The notes: a model not told the origin generated them from the sequence alone. Positions 41,126 to 50,102 are shown, numbered from the stretch's first letter. The stretch: 64,000 bases of DNA from CAZRHH01 sp964599885 (GCA_964599885.1 CAZRHH010000001.1:62001-126000), one strand, 5' to 3'. Numbers and translations: made by a program.

Positions 41126-43039
41126 ATGGGGAGAGTGTTGGAAGCACCGCGCCCAGTCCAACCTCAGCGCGTGCCCGCGAGCCGCGTGCATCGACTCGCG
41201 CCGGAGGGGGCGGGGGCGCTGCTGCTCGCCGTGATGGTCGTCGATGTGGCGTTCGGCGCTGGCGTTCCGTTCGTTGTATATCCGCTCCTGGCGGCCGGTC
41301 TCCTGACAGCGCTCGCGGCGGCTGCCTCCTCACGAACGGATCGCCGGCGGCTGGCTGTTGCTGACGATGCGCTCCGTAAAGCGCGCACTGAGCTGGCACT
41401 CGTGCAATCTGAGATCGACGGACGTGTCGGTGAGCGCACACGGGAGATCGAAGCAGAGAACGCTGAGCTCGGCGTCCTCGCGCAGATCGCCACGACGGTC
41501 AACATGAGCCTCGACATCGAACAGGTGTATCTAGCGTTCCTCACCGAGGCGCGGCGGCTGCTCCCGTTCGACGAGGCATCGATCGCTGTGTACACGCCCG
41601 ACCGTGCGAGGCTGCGGCTGATGCGCGTTCACGAAGTCGATGGCAGGCTCGCCGGCGAACAGCACGAACTTGATGCAGCGACGTCGATCCAGGCGTCACT
41701 TGTGCCATCGTTGTTCGAAGACATCGAAGCGCAAGGTGACTTTCGTGAGCGCGAGTGGTTGCTACGAAACAACTTTGTCTGTGGCGCGTCGGTGCCGATC
41801 GCGGCGCGGGGTGTGCTGTTGGGTTCGTTTAACGTCGTTTCGGACACGCGAGGCACGATCCGCGCCGAACACGTCGAACTGATGGAGCGGATGGCGGAGC
41901 CGTTGGCTCTGGCGCTGGATAACAATCGCCTGTACGCGGAGATGCGCGACATGGCGGAATGTGATGGGCTGACCGGGCTGCCCAACGGCAGGTCACTCCT
42001 CAAATATCTGCAGACGGAGATCGCGCGGTGTGCGCGGTACCAGGGCGTCTGTTCGGTGCTGGTGATGGACATCGACAACTTCAAGGTGTTCAACGACACA
42101 CTCGGGCACCAGGCCGGGGATGAGTTGCTCGTGAACTTTGGGCGGCTGCTCCGCAGCACGTGCCGCGACTTCGACATCGTCGGCCGGCCCTCCGGAGACG
42201 AGTTCACCGTGCTGCTGCCGGAGACGGGGGGCGAAGACGCGTTCACGGTGGCGCAGCGCGTTCACGACGCGCTGGCGGCGGCGGGCTGGCGCTATCCGGG
42301 ACAGGGCATGCCTGTCACGACGAGCATCGGCGTGGCGACCTATCCGAGTGACGCCGACAACCACGAGGCGATTCTGAACCGAGGCGACACGGCGATGTAC
42401 CAGGCCAAAGCGGCAGGTGGCGGCCAGACGCGGCTCGCATCGAGTATCGTCGATGACGCTGACACCGCCGACGGCCCGCGCCAGGTGCGATTCGGTGTAC
42501 TCGAAACGCTGGCGAACACGGTCGTGACGCGCATGGCGGAGACGGGTAGCCGGATGCGCACGTTGGCGTCGTTCACGGCGCAAGCGTCGGTGCAGATCGC
42601 CGAGCAGCTATCGATGGCAGAAGCGGACCAGCGCATTCTTCGCGTCGCGGCGCTTTCGCACGCTCTGGGTATCTTCCCCGAGGAGGACCCTGAGAACTGG
42701 AACATCGACAACCCGTGGGGATTGGACCCGGAATTGGATGCGACGTACCTGAAGCTTGGCCGGCTCTTCGTCGTCGCCTCCCCGGGCCTCGACCGGGCCG
42801 TACAGGCCGTCCACCATCACCACCGGCCGATCTCAGCGCTAGATCCGGCGGGCGACACGCAGTTCACGCGGATCCTCGCGGTGAGCGAGGCGTACGCGCG
42901 GCGCACGATGCCGGGCGCGGAGCCGCAGCTTTCTTCGCGCGACGCGATCAACGCGTTGCGCAGCGACGACGCGCTCGATCAAACGATGGTCGAGCAGCTT
43001 GCGGTGGCAGTGCGCGCGGATAGCCAGACCGCCGCCTGA
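41126..43039 (+). CDS. Membrane-bound GAF-GGDEF protein with degenerate HD-like C-terminus
   Basis: The product has 637 residues. Two membrane helices (about 29-67), a coiled linker and a GAF domain (about 105-265) are followed by a GGDEF domain. Its active-site motif is SGDEF near residue 355, and an RDFD I-site stands five residues before it, so c-di-GMP synthesis with product inhibition is plausible. The remaining 170 residues resemble an HD/HD-GYP fold with HHHHRP but no clear HD pair. The start could also be GTG 41135, which has better SD spacing. No c-di-GMP target is obvious nearby. Confidence 0.85.
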   Translation: MGRVLEAPRPVQPQRVPASRVHRLAPEGAGALLLAVMVVDVAFGAGVPFVVYPLLAAGLLTALAAAASSRTDRRRLAVADDALRKARTELALVQSEIDGRVGERTREIEAENAELGVLAQIATTVNMSLDIEQVYLAFLTEARRLLPFDEASIAVYTPDRARLRLMRVHEVDGRLAGEQHELDAATSIQASLVPSLFEDIEAQGDFREREWLLRNNFVCGASVPIAARGVLLGSFNVVSDTRGTIRAEHVELMERMAEPLALALDNNRLYAEMRDMAECDGLTGLPNGRSLLKYLQTEIARCARYQGVCSVLVMDIDNFKVFNDTLGHQAGDELLVNFGRLLRSTCRDFDIVGRPSGDEFTVLLPETGGEDAFTVAQRVHDALAAAGWRYPGQGMPVTTSIGVATYPSDADNHEAILNRGDTAMYQAKAAGGGQTRLASSIVDDADTADGPRQVRFGVLETLANTVVTRMAETGSRMRTLASFTAQASVQIAEQLSMAEADQRILRVAALSHALGIFPEEDPENWNIDNPWGLDPELDATYLKLGRLFVVASPGLDRAVQAVHHHHRPISALDPAGDTQFTRILAVSEAYARRTMPGAEPQLSSRDAINALRSDDALDQTMVEQLAVAVRADSQTAA

Positions 43040-43104
43040 CGGGAGCGGTGCGACGTTGACCCTTAGGCCGGAGCGCGCTCAGGAAATCCTCAGCGTCTTA
43101 CTCG

Positions 43105-43344
43105 CTAACCTTCAGTCGCTGCCTCGGCCGCTTGCGCGGGCCGCTTCAGCATGAAGTAGCTGCTCTCCGGTCGCATGAGGGGGAGTATGCCGGTCAATTC
43201 CCAGCCTTCCTCGCCCAGTTTGTCGAGGTAGCCGCGGACGAACCCGGTGCGGTGCTCACCGCCCTGTCGGATGTACTCCACCCCTTCTGCCGAAATCCTG
43301 CCCCTGAAATCCACGTACACAACTTTGTACTGCCAGTTGTCCAT
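43105..43344 (-). CDS. DUF4177-like small protein
   Basis: The 79-residue product begins MDNWQYKVVYVDFRGRIS and has LDKLGEEGWELTGILPLM, the beta-alpha-beta pattern of DUF4177-type proteins (WQYKVV and GWEL). The function is unknown. The ATG has AAGGAG at 6-7 nt spacing. The 188-nt gap after it contains a short tandem GATGCGG repeat near 43481-43502. Confidence 0.72.
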   Translation of the reverse strand: MDNWQYKVVYVDFRGRISAEGVEYIRQGGEHRTGFVRGYLDKLGEEGWELTGILPLMRPESSYFMLKRPAQAAEAATEG

Positions 43345-43532
43345 GACGTCTCCTTAATGGCGACGCTGAACGGACGTCCTGCACGCGATCTCCGGCCGCA
43401 GGGCCACCTTTAGTTTGGCACGTTTGCGCGTTGCACGGCGACTGGAGGCTCGAGTGTGGAAGATGGAGAACGAGAAGCCGGATGCGGGATGCGGGATGCG
43501 GGAACGTCCGGTGTTCGTTAGCCGTGCCGACG

Positions 43533-44300
43533 TCAGTTCGCGATGCCGACGCCGCCGTCGATAACGATCGTTTGGCCGGTGACCATGTCGGCGCCTTCGA
43601 TGAGGCTGAGGATGAGTTGTGCGACGTGCTCCGGCGAACAGACATCCTTCAATGGCGCCTTGTTCGACTCAGCCGCCCGGCCCGCTTCGAAGATACGGTC
43701 GCCGAGACCGGCACGCAGCCAGCGCGTGTCGATGAAGCCGGGGGCGACGCAGTTCACGCGCACGTCGGGACCGAGCACGCGCGCCAGGGCGACCGTCATG
43801 TTGATGACGGCGGCTTTCGATGCGGCGTACGCAATCGAGCTGCCGATGGCGCGGACGCCGGCGACGGAGGCGACATTGACGATGGCGCCGCCGCCGCTCT
43901 GCTGCATCGCCTTGGCTGCGGCGCGCGCGCAAAAGAAGGCGCCCTTCACGTTGACGGCGTAGATGTCGTCCCAGTACTCCTCCTTCATGCCGTCGAGATC
44001 GGCGAAGGGTACGAAGTGCGTCATCGCCGCGTTGTTCACGAGAATGTGCACGCCGCCGAACCTGGCGACCGCCTGCGCCACCATATCCTGCACTTCGGTG
44101 TCCTTCGACACATCGGCCTTTACGAGCAGCGCGCCGGCACCGGTGGCTCCGACGAGTTTCATCGCTTCACGCGCATCGTTCTCCGAGCGCGAGTAGTTGA
44201 TGATGACGTTGGCACCGCGGCGGGCGAGATCGAGCGCTGTGGCGCGTCCGACGCCGACGGCCGAGCCGGTAACAATTGCTGTTTTGCCGCGGACATCCAT
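43533..44300 (-). CDS. SDR-family dehydrogenase
   Basis: The 255-residue short-chain dehydrogenase has the cofactor motif TGSAVGVG near residues 11-18, NNAA in the middle, and YAASK with upstream Ser as the catalytic group. The end TGQTIVIDGG is typical. NADPH/NADH preference is uncertain. It is divergent from the hydratase cluster and may reduce 3-ketoacyl intermediates. Confidence 0.88.
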   Translation of the reverse strand: MDVRGKTAIVTGSAVGVGRATALDLARRGANVIINYSRSENDAREAMKLVGATGAGALLVKADVSKDTEVQDMVAQAVARFGGVHILVNNAAMTHFVPFADLDGMKEEYWDDIYAVNVKGAFFCARAAAKAMQQSGGGAIVNVASVAGVRAIGSSIAYAASKAAVINMTVALARVLGPDVRVNCVAPGFIDTRWLRAGLGDRIFEAGRAAESNKAPLKDVCSPEHVAQLILSLIEGADMVTGQTIVIDGGVGIAN

Positions 44301-44421
44301 GGCGCCTCCGATGGTCGTTCCTAGCCTCGCCGCATGTTGGCATCAGCGGAGGGCTTGGGCCAGCGATGAGGCTCCCGCCCGTGGGCGCGGCGCCACGGGC
44401 ATTCGAGCGGCGATGCTCGCG

Positions 44422-44450
44422 TTGACACTGATTTTCGGCGGTGCTAGATT
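44422..44450 (+). promoter_or_regulatory. Promoter of the hydratase/SDR cluster
   Basis: TTGACA (44422-44427, perfect) and TAGATT (44445-44450, 4 of 6) are exactly 17 nt apart. The leader of about 60 nt contains a TCGCCGC-CGAA-GCGGCGA hairpin ahead of the first hydratase ATG (44519). Confidence 0.7.
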
Positions 44451-44518
44451 CGAGTCACAGAACTCTCACGTTCACGTAAGACTTTGCGTCGCCGCCGAAG
44501 CGGCGAGCCGCGGGGGGT

Positions 44519-45031
44519 ATGCCGATGACGCAAGCGAAGCCATCCGTCATTACCGAGGAGATGCGCGCTGCGATCGGGGTTGAAGGGCCGCCGGCCGTGC
44601 TGGAGGTCGAAAAGACGAACTGCCGCATGTACGCGCGGTCCGTGGGCCACACCGACGCCATCTTTTACGATGAAGCTGCTGCAAAGGGGCGCGGGTTTCG
44701 GGGCGTTGTGGCGCCGCCGGGGTTCATGGGCACGCCTCTCTTCCGCCCGGGCGGCGGCGGCGGTGCGCCCGGGGAGATGGGCGGCCGTAACTTCAGCGTG
44801 CCGTACAAGCGGATCCTGAACGGTGGCACGGATTACGAATACTTCCCGGACGCGCCCGGCGGCGACGCTATCTGCGCGGGCGACACGATCACGGCACGCT
44901 CGAGCATCCTGAGCTTCGAGGAGACAGAGGGCAGCCTCGGGCCGATGCTGATCACCAAGCGCCAGACAACGTACACGAACCAGGACGGCAAGCTCGTCGC
45001 GAAGATGTACGGCACGCTCATTCAATACTAG
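44519..45031 (+). CDS. MaoC-like N-terminal hydratase subunit, pair 1 (HadA-like)
   Basis: The 170-residue hotdog-fold protein contains EVEKTNCRMYARSVGHTD, then AIFYDEAAAKG, then GVVAPPGFMGTPLF. In the place of the catalytic G-D-x-N-P-x-H motif it has Gly43-His44 and Phe49, so the Asp and His are both lost. Such HadA-type halves usually hold the acyl tail and pair with a catalytic partner. Its partner is the next gene at 45057-45488. It is the first gene of the cluster after the promoter. Confidence 0.85.
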   Translation: MPMTQAKPSVITEEMRAAIGVEGPPAVLEVEKTNCRMYARSVGHTDAIFYDEAAAKGRGFRGVVAPPGFMGTPLFRPGGGGGAPGEMGGRNFSVPYKRILNGGTDYEYFPDAPGGDAICAGDTITARSSILSFEETEGSLGPMLITKRQTTYTNQDGKLVAKMYGTLIQY

Positions 45032-45056
45032 ATGGCTGCATTGAGCGGGAGGTCCT

Positions 45057-45488
45057 ATGGCTGAACAGGTGCACTTTGAAGATGTGAGCGTTGGCGAAGA
45101 GATTCCACAACTCAAGAAGAACTGCTCGACGCAACAGCTTGTGCAGTGGGCGGCGGGGTCCGGCGACTTCTACCAGATTCACTACGACAAGGAGTTCGCG
45201 CAGAAGACGGGGCTGCAGGGGTTGATCGTACACGGCGCGCTGAAGAACGCGTTTCTCGGGCAGCTACTGCACGATTGGGCGGGTGAGAAGGGGCAGGTTC
45301 GGAAGTTCGGCTGCGCGTATCGTGGCATGGATGAGCCCAACCAGGACATCCTCTGCCGAGGTGTCGTGACGAACAAGTATCAAGAGGGCGGCCGAAACTT
45401 CGTCGAGTTAGACGTTTGGACCGAGAAGCCCGACGGCAAGAAGACATCGCCCGGCAACGCGCTCGTGGCGTTGCCCACGAAGAGCTAG
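45057..45488 (+). CDS. MaoC-like catalytic hydratase subunit, pair 1 (HadB-like)
   Basis: The 143-residue hotdog-fold protein has the catalytic motif AGSGDFYQIHYD with Asp37 and His42, then GLIVHGALKNAFLGQL. It would hydrate or dehydrate (3R)-hydroxyacyl thioesters together with the preceding subunit. Strong SD GGGAGG lies before the ATG. The second copy at 46059 has the same residues at the same positions. Confidence 0.88.
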   Translation: MAEQVHFEDVSVGEEIPQLKKNCSTQQLVQWAAGSGDFYQIHYDKEFAQKTGLQGLIVHGALKNAFLGQLLHDWAGEKGQVRKFGCAYRGMDEPNQDILCRGVVTNKYQEGGRNFVELDVWTEKPDGKKTSPGNALVALPTKS

Positions 45489-45493
45489 CGGAT

Positions 45494-45511
45494 CGGTCGC
45501 CGCGGCGACCG
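45494..45511. repeat. 18-base perfect palindrome between hydratase genes
   Basis: CGGTCGCCGCGGCGACCG is perfectly palindromic. Its core GTCGCCGCGGCGAC also occurs at 13037-13050 before glmS, and a near copy (TGTCGCCGCGACA) at about 62746-62758. It could be a small extragenic repeat or mRNA-stability hairpin. Confidence 0.55.
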
Positions 45512-45529
45512 GCAGAGAGAGGACACACC

Positions 45530-46024
45530 GTGGCTGAAGAGTTCCAGATCACCGACGAGATGCGCGCGCAGATCGGCAAGGAAAGCGATCCCTGGACGTA
45601 CGAGGTGACGACAACGAGCGTGCGCATGTATGCGCGCGGCATTGGGAGTGACAACCCAATTCACTACGACGTCGATCTAGCGAAGGCGGAGGGATACCGC
45701 AGCATCGTCGCGCCAGCGGGCTACCTGGGTACTCCGGTCTTCGTGCCGGGTACGAATGACCCGACGTTCGGCTTTCCGCGTCGCGCCGGCGGGCCGCGCC
45801 TTAACGTGCCGACGAAGGGACTGCTTGATGGCGGTACGGAGACGGAGTACTTCGACGTGATTTGCGCTGGCGACGTGCTGGAAGAAACGTCGCATCTTGC
45901 GGACATCAAGACGCGCGACGGCGCGATGGGAAAGATGGTCTTCGTGACGAACGAATCCGTGTACAAGAACAAGCAAAGCGGCAAGGTCGTCGCAAAGCAG
46001 AAGCTGACAAGCATCCACTTCTAG
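45530..46024 (+). CDS. MaoC-like N-terminal hydratase subunit, pair 2 (HadA-like)
   Basis: The 164-residue protein begins at GTG 45530, preceded by AGAGAGG. It aligns by eye with the pair 1 N-terminal subunit. The active-site stretch is GSDNPIHYD: the catalytic Asp is Ser40, whereas His45 is kept. APAGYLGTPVF and LLDGGTETEYFDVICAGD follow. The retained His suggests a different state of decay than in pair 1. The catalytic partner follows. Confidence 0.85.
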   Translation: MAEEFQITDEMRAQIGKESDPWTYEVTTTSVRMYARGIGSDNPIHYDVDLAKAEGYRSIVAPAGYLGTPVFVPGTNDPTFGFPRRAGGPRLNVPTKGLLDGGTETEYFDVICAGDVLEETSHLADIKTRDGAMGKMVFVTNESVYKNKQSGKVVAKQKLTSIHF

Positions 46025-46058
46025 AACGTGCGGGCTTACCGGCCCGGGAGGATCGAAT

Positions 46059-46490
46059 ATGGGAGACCAGATTTACTTTGAAGACGTGAGCGAGGGGCAG
46101 GAGCTGCCGCCGATCAAGATCTCCCCGGACAAGCAGCAACTCGTGAAGTTCGCGGCCGGCTCTGGCGACTTCAACCCGCTGCACTTCGACGAGAAGTTCG
46201 CGACGAACATGGGCATGCCGGAGACGATCGTCCACGGGCGCTTCAAGTACGCCGTCGTGGGCCGGCTCGTCACCGAATGGATGGGCTACAAGGGGCGCCT
46301 GAAGAAAGTGGGCGTGAGCTACCGCGGCATCGATACGCCCAACAAGGAGATCACCGCGGGCGGCGTCGTCACCGCGAAGAAGCAGGAGAACGGCGAGAAC
46401 ATCGTCGAACTCGATGTCTGGACGCAGGACGTCGATGGCAAGAAGACGACGCCCGGTACGGCTGAAGTCGCGCTCCCGTCACGCGGATAG
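46059..46490 (+). CDS. MaoC-like catalytic hydratase subunit, pair 2 (HadB-like)
   Basis: The 143-residue hotdog-fold protein has the catalytic stretch AGSGDFNPLHFD with Asp37 and His42, then VHGRFKYAVVGRLV. It is the same length and layout as the pair 1 catalytic subunit, so the two pairs look like a tandem duplication. The SD is GGGAGG. Confidence 0.88.
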   Translation: MGDQIYFEDVSEGQELPPIKISPDKQQLVKFAAGSGDFNPLHFDEKFATNMGMPETIVHGRFKYAVVGRLVTEWMGYKGRLKKVGVSYRGIDTPNKEITAGGVVTAKKQENGENIVELDVWTQDVDGKKTTPGTAEVALPSRG

Positions 46491-46505
46491 CTGCTGGAGA
46501 CCACC

Positions 46506-47492
46506 ATGGGCGCACTTGAAGGTAAGGTCGCCGTCGTTACGGGCTCCGGGCGCGGGATCGGGCGCGGCATCGCGCTGCTCTTTGCTCGCGAAGGCGCGAC
46601 GGTGGTGGTCAACGACCCCGGCGTGAGCGTCGATGGCTCGGGGCACGACAACGGGCCTGCGGATCAGGTCGTCGCGGAGATCACGTCGGCGGGCGGCACG
46701 GCGACATCGAACTTCGACTCTGTCGCGACGGCGGACGGGGGCGAAGCGATCATCAAGACAGCGCTCGACACTTACGGCCGGATCGACATCCTCGTCAACA
46801 ACGCTGGCATCCTGCGCGACCGGATGATTTTCAACATGAGCGAGCAGGAATGGGACGACGTCATCGCGGTCCACTTGAAGGGGCACTTCAACTGCACGAA
46901 GCCGGCGTCGATCGTGATGCGGCAACAGCGGTACGGGCGCATCATCAACTTCTCATCCGGATCTGGGCTGATCGGCATGCCGGGCCAGGCGAACTACGGC
47001 GCAGCGAAGTCTGGAATCGCCGGATTCACACGGGTCGTGGCGAAGGATCTCGGGCGGTACGGCGTGACGTGCAACGCGATCGCGCCCGGAGCGGCCACGC
47101 GCATGACAGCGACCGTCAGCGACAACTCGCGCGAGTTGCGCGCACGCGCCGGTATCGGCAGCGCGGCGCCGAACCGCCCACCGGCCGTGCCGCAGTTGCG
47201 GGATCCTGAGTACGTCGCGCCGATGGCCGGCTATCTCGCGAGCGACGAGGCGTGGAACATCAACGGACAGATCTTTCACGTTGCGGGCGGCACAGTCGGG
47301 CTTGCGCATCACCCTACGCCGATGCGGACGCTCTGGAGCGACAAGATGTGGACGCTCGACGAACTGGCGATGCTGGTGCCGGGGCAACTGATGGCGGGCG
47401 TTCCGAACCCTGCGCCACCGCCACCCGACCTCGATGTGGCGGGGCGACCAGCGAAGCAGCCCGAAGGCGCTCCGGCGGGAGGCGCATCATGA
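46506..47492 (+). CDS. SDR-family 3-hydroxyacyl-type dehydrogenase 1
   Basis: The 328-residue product has TGSGRGIGRG for NAD(P), NNAG, the catalytic Ser and YGAAK. It resembles the dehydrogenase domain of peroxisomal multifunctional enzyme 2 (VNDPGVSVDGSG), which oxidises (3R)-hydroxyacyl-CoA. The C-terminal third is Pro-rich (PNPAPPPPDLDVAG), unlike a plain SDR. The next SDR overlaps by 4 nt. Confidence 0.88.
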   Translation: MGALEGKVAVVTGSGRGIGRGIALLFAREGATVVVNDPGVSVDGSGHDNGPADQVVAEITSAGGTATSNFDSVATADGGEAIIKTALDTYGRIDILVNNAGILRDRMIFNMSEQEWDDVIAVHLKGHFNCTKPASIVMRQQRYGRIINFSSGSGLIGMPGQANYGAAKSGIAGFTRVVAKDLGRYGVTCNAIAPGAATRMTATVSDNSRELRARAGIGSAAPNRPPAVPQLRDPEYVAPMAGYLASDEAWNINGQIFHVAGGTVGLAHHPTPMRTLWSDKMWTLDELAMLVPGQLMAGVPNPAPPPPDLDVAGRPAKQPEGAPAGGAS

Positions 47493-48460
47493 GCGGCCGC
47501 CTGGAAGGGCGCACGGCGATCGTGACGGGCGCCGGTCGCGGCATCGGGCGCGGCGTCGCGATGCTCCTCGCTGTGGAGGGCGCCAACGTCGTCGTGAACG
47601 ATTTCGGCGTTGCCGTCGATGGCTCGGCTCCGAGCAGCGGCCCGGCTGCTGAAGTCGCCGACGAAATTAACGCGAAGGGCGCCGGCAAGGCCGTACCGAA
47701 CTTCGACACCGTCGCGACCGTCGCGGGCGGCGAGGCGCTCGTGCAGATGGCGCTCGACAACTTCGGCCGGCTGGACATTCTGGTGAACGTCGCCGGCATC
47801 CTGCGCGACCGGATGATCTTCAACATGAGCGAGCAGGAGTGGGACGACGTGATCGCCGTCCACCTGAAGGGGCACTTCGCGACGACGAAGCCGGCAGCGA
47901 TCGTGATGCGTCAGCAGCGCTCGGGTCGGATCATCAATTACTCATCGATTTCGGGGCTTGGCGGGTTGCCCGGCCAATCGAACTACGGGGCGGCGAAAGC
48001 GGGCATCGCCGGCTTCACGCGCGTTGTCGCGCGCGATCTCGGGCGATACGGCGTAACGTGCAACGCTATCTCGCCCGGCGCGGCCACGCGGATGACGGCA
48101 ACGATCCCGCAGAACACACAACAGCTTCGCGCGCGCGCCGGCACCGCGCCGGTCGTCGCGGAGGCGCCGCGGCAGTCGACGGTGCCGCCGATGCGTGAGC
48201 CGGAGTACGTCGCGCCGATGACGGTGTTTCTGGCGTGCGACGAGGCGTGGAACATCAACGGCAAGATCTTTTACGTGGCTGGTGGCCGCATCTCGCTTGC
48301 CCACGAAGAGTCGGCGATGCGGCAGATCAGCAAGAACGGCATGTGGACGATCGACGAGCTGCGCGAGCTCGTGCCATCGCAGCTTATGTATGGTCTCGTC
48401 AACCCGGCGCCGCCGCCGCCGGACCTGGATCTGCCGGGACGGCGGGTGGCCCCCGCCTAG
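47489..48460 (+). CDS. SDR-family 3-hydroxyacyl-type dehydrogenase 2
   Basis: The 323-residue paralogue of the previous gene has TGAGRGIGRG, VNVAGILRDRMIFNMSEQEW and YGAAK. ATG at 47489 overlaps the stop of SDR 1 (ATGA). Both SDRs share a Pro-rich C-terminal extension, so the two arose by duplication. They probably form a heterodimer or act on related substrates with the hydratase pairs upstream. Confidence 0.88.
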   Translation: MSGRLEGRTAIVTGAGRGIGRGVAMLLAVEGANVVVNDFGVAVDGSAPSSGPAAEVADEINAKGAGKAVPNFDTVATVAGGEALVQMALDNFGRLDILVNVAGILRDRMIFNMSEQEWDDVIAVHLKGHFATTKPAAIVMRQQRSGRIINYSSISGLGGLPGQSNYGAAKAGIAGFTRVVARDLGRYGVTCNAISPGAATRMTATIPQNTQQLRARAGTAPVVAEAPRQSTVPPMREPEYVAPMTVFLACDEAWNINGKIFYVAGGRISLAHEESAMRQISKNGMWTIDELRELVPSQLMYGLVNPAPPPPDLDLPGRRVAPA

Positions 48461-48605
48461 CCTGCCACACTCTAGTTCGGTGAAGCGGTCTCCGCGTGGT
48501 GCCAAGCATGCATCGATCGCTCGCACAATCGTCTCATCGATGTTCGCAGCTCGTCAGGGTTTACCCGAATAGCGTGCTGCGCGCTGGATATGCAAAGATC
48601 GCACT

Positions 48606-49685
48606 ATGAACGCCCGCTCCGCCGCTCACGACGCCTTGGTTGCGTCGCCCACCGACTCGCTGCTGGCGCGGTACATCGACGTGCTGGCGGCTGAGAAGAA
48701 CCTCTCGCCGTTCACGCGACGAAACTACGCGAATGACCTTCGGCACCTGTTCGGGTACCTCGACGTGCAACGCATCGAGGCGCTTTCGCTGACGCGGCTG
48801 GCGTTTCGTGGGTATCTGGCATCGATGATCGATGCGGGCGTGGCGCAGGGGAGCATCGTCCGGCGCGTCAGCACGGCGCGGTCGTTCTATCGCTGGCTGC
48901 GGCTGAGCGGCGTGATGACGGATGATCCGCTGGCTAACGTGCGCGGGCCGAAGCAGGCGCGGCGGCTTCCCCACGCGATGACGCTGGCGCACATCACGGA
49001 CCTCATCGCCGCAGCAGACGGCGACAAGCCGGCGGATCTGCGCGACCGCGCGCTGCTCGAGGTAATGTACGCGTCGGGGTTGCGCGTCAGCGAAGCGTCG
49101 ACGCTCGACGTGCAACACGTCGACCTGGCACAGATGACACTTCTTGTACGTGGTAAGGGCAACAAGGAGCGCCTCGTCGTCATTGGCGAACCGGCGCGCG
49201 CGGCGCTGAAGCGATACCTGGCCGCGGCTGGGCGGGCGAGGCTACTGCGCAACCATCGGAGTACTGGCGAACCGAGCGGGAAGGATGGAGCCGGTCCGAA
49301 CGTCGCGACACCTTCCTCCGCGCGGTCGCCAATGCCGATCCAACAAAGTGCGACGCGGGCGCTCTTTCTCAACCGAAACGGCGCGCGTATGTCGCAGCGG
49401 CGCATCCAGCTGTTGGTAAAGAAGTACGCGCTCAAAGCCGGCATTGACGAGCGGGTGCATCCGCACCTGCTGCGCCACACGTTCGCCACGCATCTGCTCG
49501 ATGGCGGCGCGGAGCTGCGCGTCGTGCAGGAACTCATGGGGCATTCCAGCCCGAACACGACGCAGATATACCTCCACGTGACCGAAGAGCGCCAGCGTAA
49601 GGTGCTGGAGGGTTCGCTCGACGGCTTGGCGGAGGTGGAGATGGCGCGACGCGGCGCGAGAAGGGCGAGAACCGGGGACGCCTGA
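48606..49685 (+). CDS. Xer-type tyrosine recombinase
   Basis: The 359-residue product has an N-terminal SAM-like core-binding domain (about 20-105) and a catalytic domain with Arg160 (ASGLRVSE), Lys184/187 (RGKGNKER), His287-x-x-Arg290 (HLLRH), His313 (GHSS) and Tyr322 (IYLHV). It could resolve chromosome dimers (XerC/XerD-like) or be a mobile integrase. About 40 residues (211-250) between the Lys and HxxR regions are an insertion that a normal XerC lacks. No phage genes are adjacent. Confidence 0.88.
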   Translation: MNARSAAHDALVASPTDSLLARYIDVLAAEKNLSPFTRRNYANDLRHLFGYLDVQRIEALSLTRLAFRGYLASMIDAGVAQGSIVRRVSTARSFYRWLRLSGVMTDDPLANVRGPKQARRLPHAMTLAHITDLIAAADGDKPADLRDRALLEVMYASGLRVSEASTLDVQHVDLAQMTLLVRGKGNKERLVVIGEPARAALKRYLAAAGRARLLRNHRSTGEPSGKDGAGPNVATPSSARSPMPIQQSATRALFLNRNGARMSQRRIQLLVKKYALKAGIDERVHPHLLRHTFATHLLDGGAELRVVQELMGHSSPNTTQIYLHVTEERQRKVLEGSLDGLAEVEMARRGARRARTGDA

Positions 49686-49811
49686 CGTACCGTGGCCGTG
49701 GATGAGTGGTTGCCCGATTCGCTCGTGACGCCATCGCGTTGTTGAGTGTGCGCGGATGCGCGACACTGCAGGCAGACGGCACGCGAGATGCGGCCGAAAC
49801 GGAGGCGCAAC

Positions 49812-50102
49812 ATGACGCTCTACTTCGTCGAACACCAGCACAGCGCCGAGACCTGTCCGACGCAGAACCGTGACATGATGCTGATGCTGGGTCAGCATGT
49901 GACGCAGGAGAGCGCGAGCAAGTTCGGCGTGAAGATTCACGCCGATGTGGTGCATCCCGGCGAGCACAGGATGAACATGGTGCTCGAAGCGGACAAGCGC
50001 GAGAGCATCGACAGCTTCATGCAGCCGTTCGGCATGGTCGGGTCCGTGGACGTGAAGGAAGTCACGACGTGCGAACAGGTCGTGGCGACGGCGACCTGCT
50101 GA
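49812..50102 (+). CDS. Small protein, sulfite-oxidase-like or DUF3303-like (uncertain)
   Basis: The 96-residue product starts at an ATG with GGAGG upstream. Its beginning MTLYFVEHQHSAETCPTQ and its end VKEVTTCEQVVATATC have Cys at both ends. It has the beta-alpha-beta look of ferredoxin-fold small proteins (VDVKEV, MVLEADKRESIDSFM). No close family is certain. It lies between the recombinase and the polysaccharide ABC system. Confidence 0.65.
   Translation: MTLYFVEHQHSAETCPTQNRDMMLMLGQHVTQESASKFGVKIHADVVHPGEHRMNMVLEADKRESIDSFMQPFGMVGSVDVKEVTTCEQVVATATC

Noticed and set aside
43481..43502. Tandem GATGCGG repeats as a functional array
   Set aside because: Only about three short copies occur. 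This is low-complexity spacer, not a CRISPR or iteron array.
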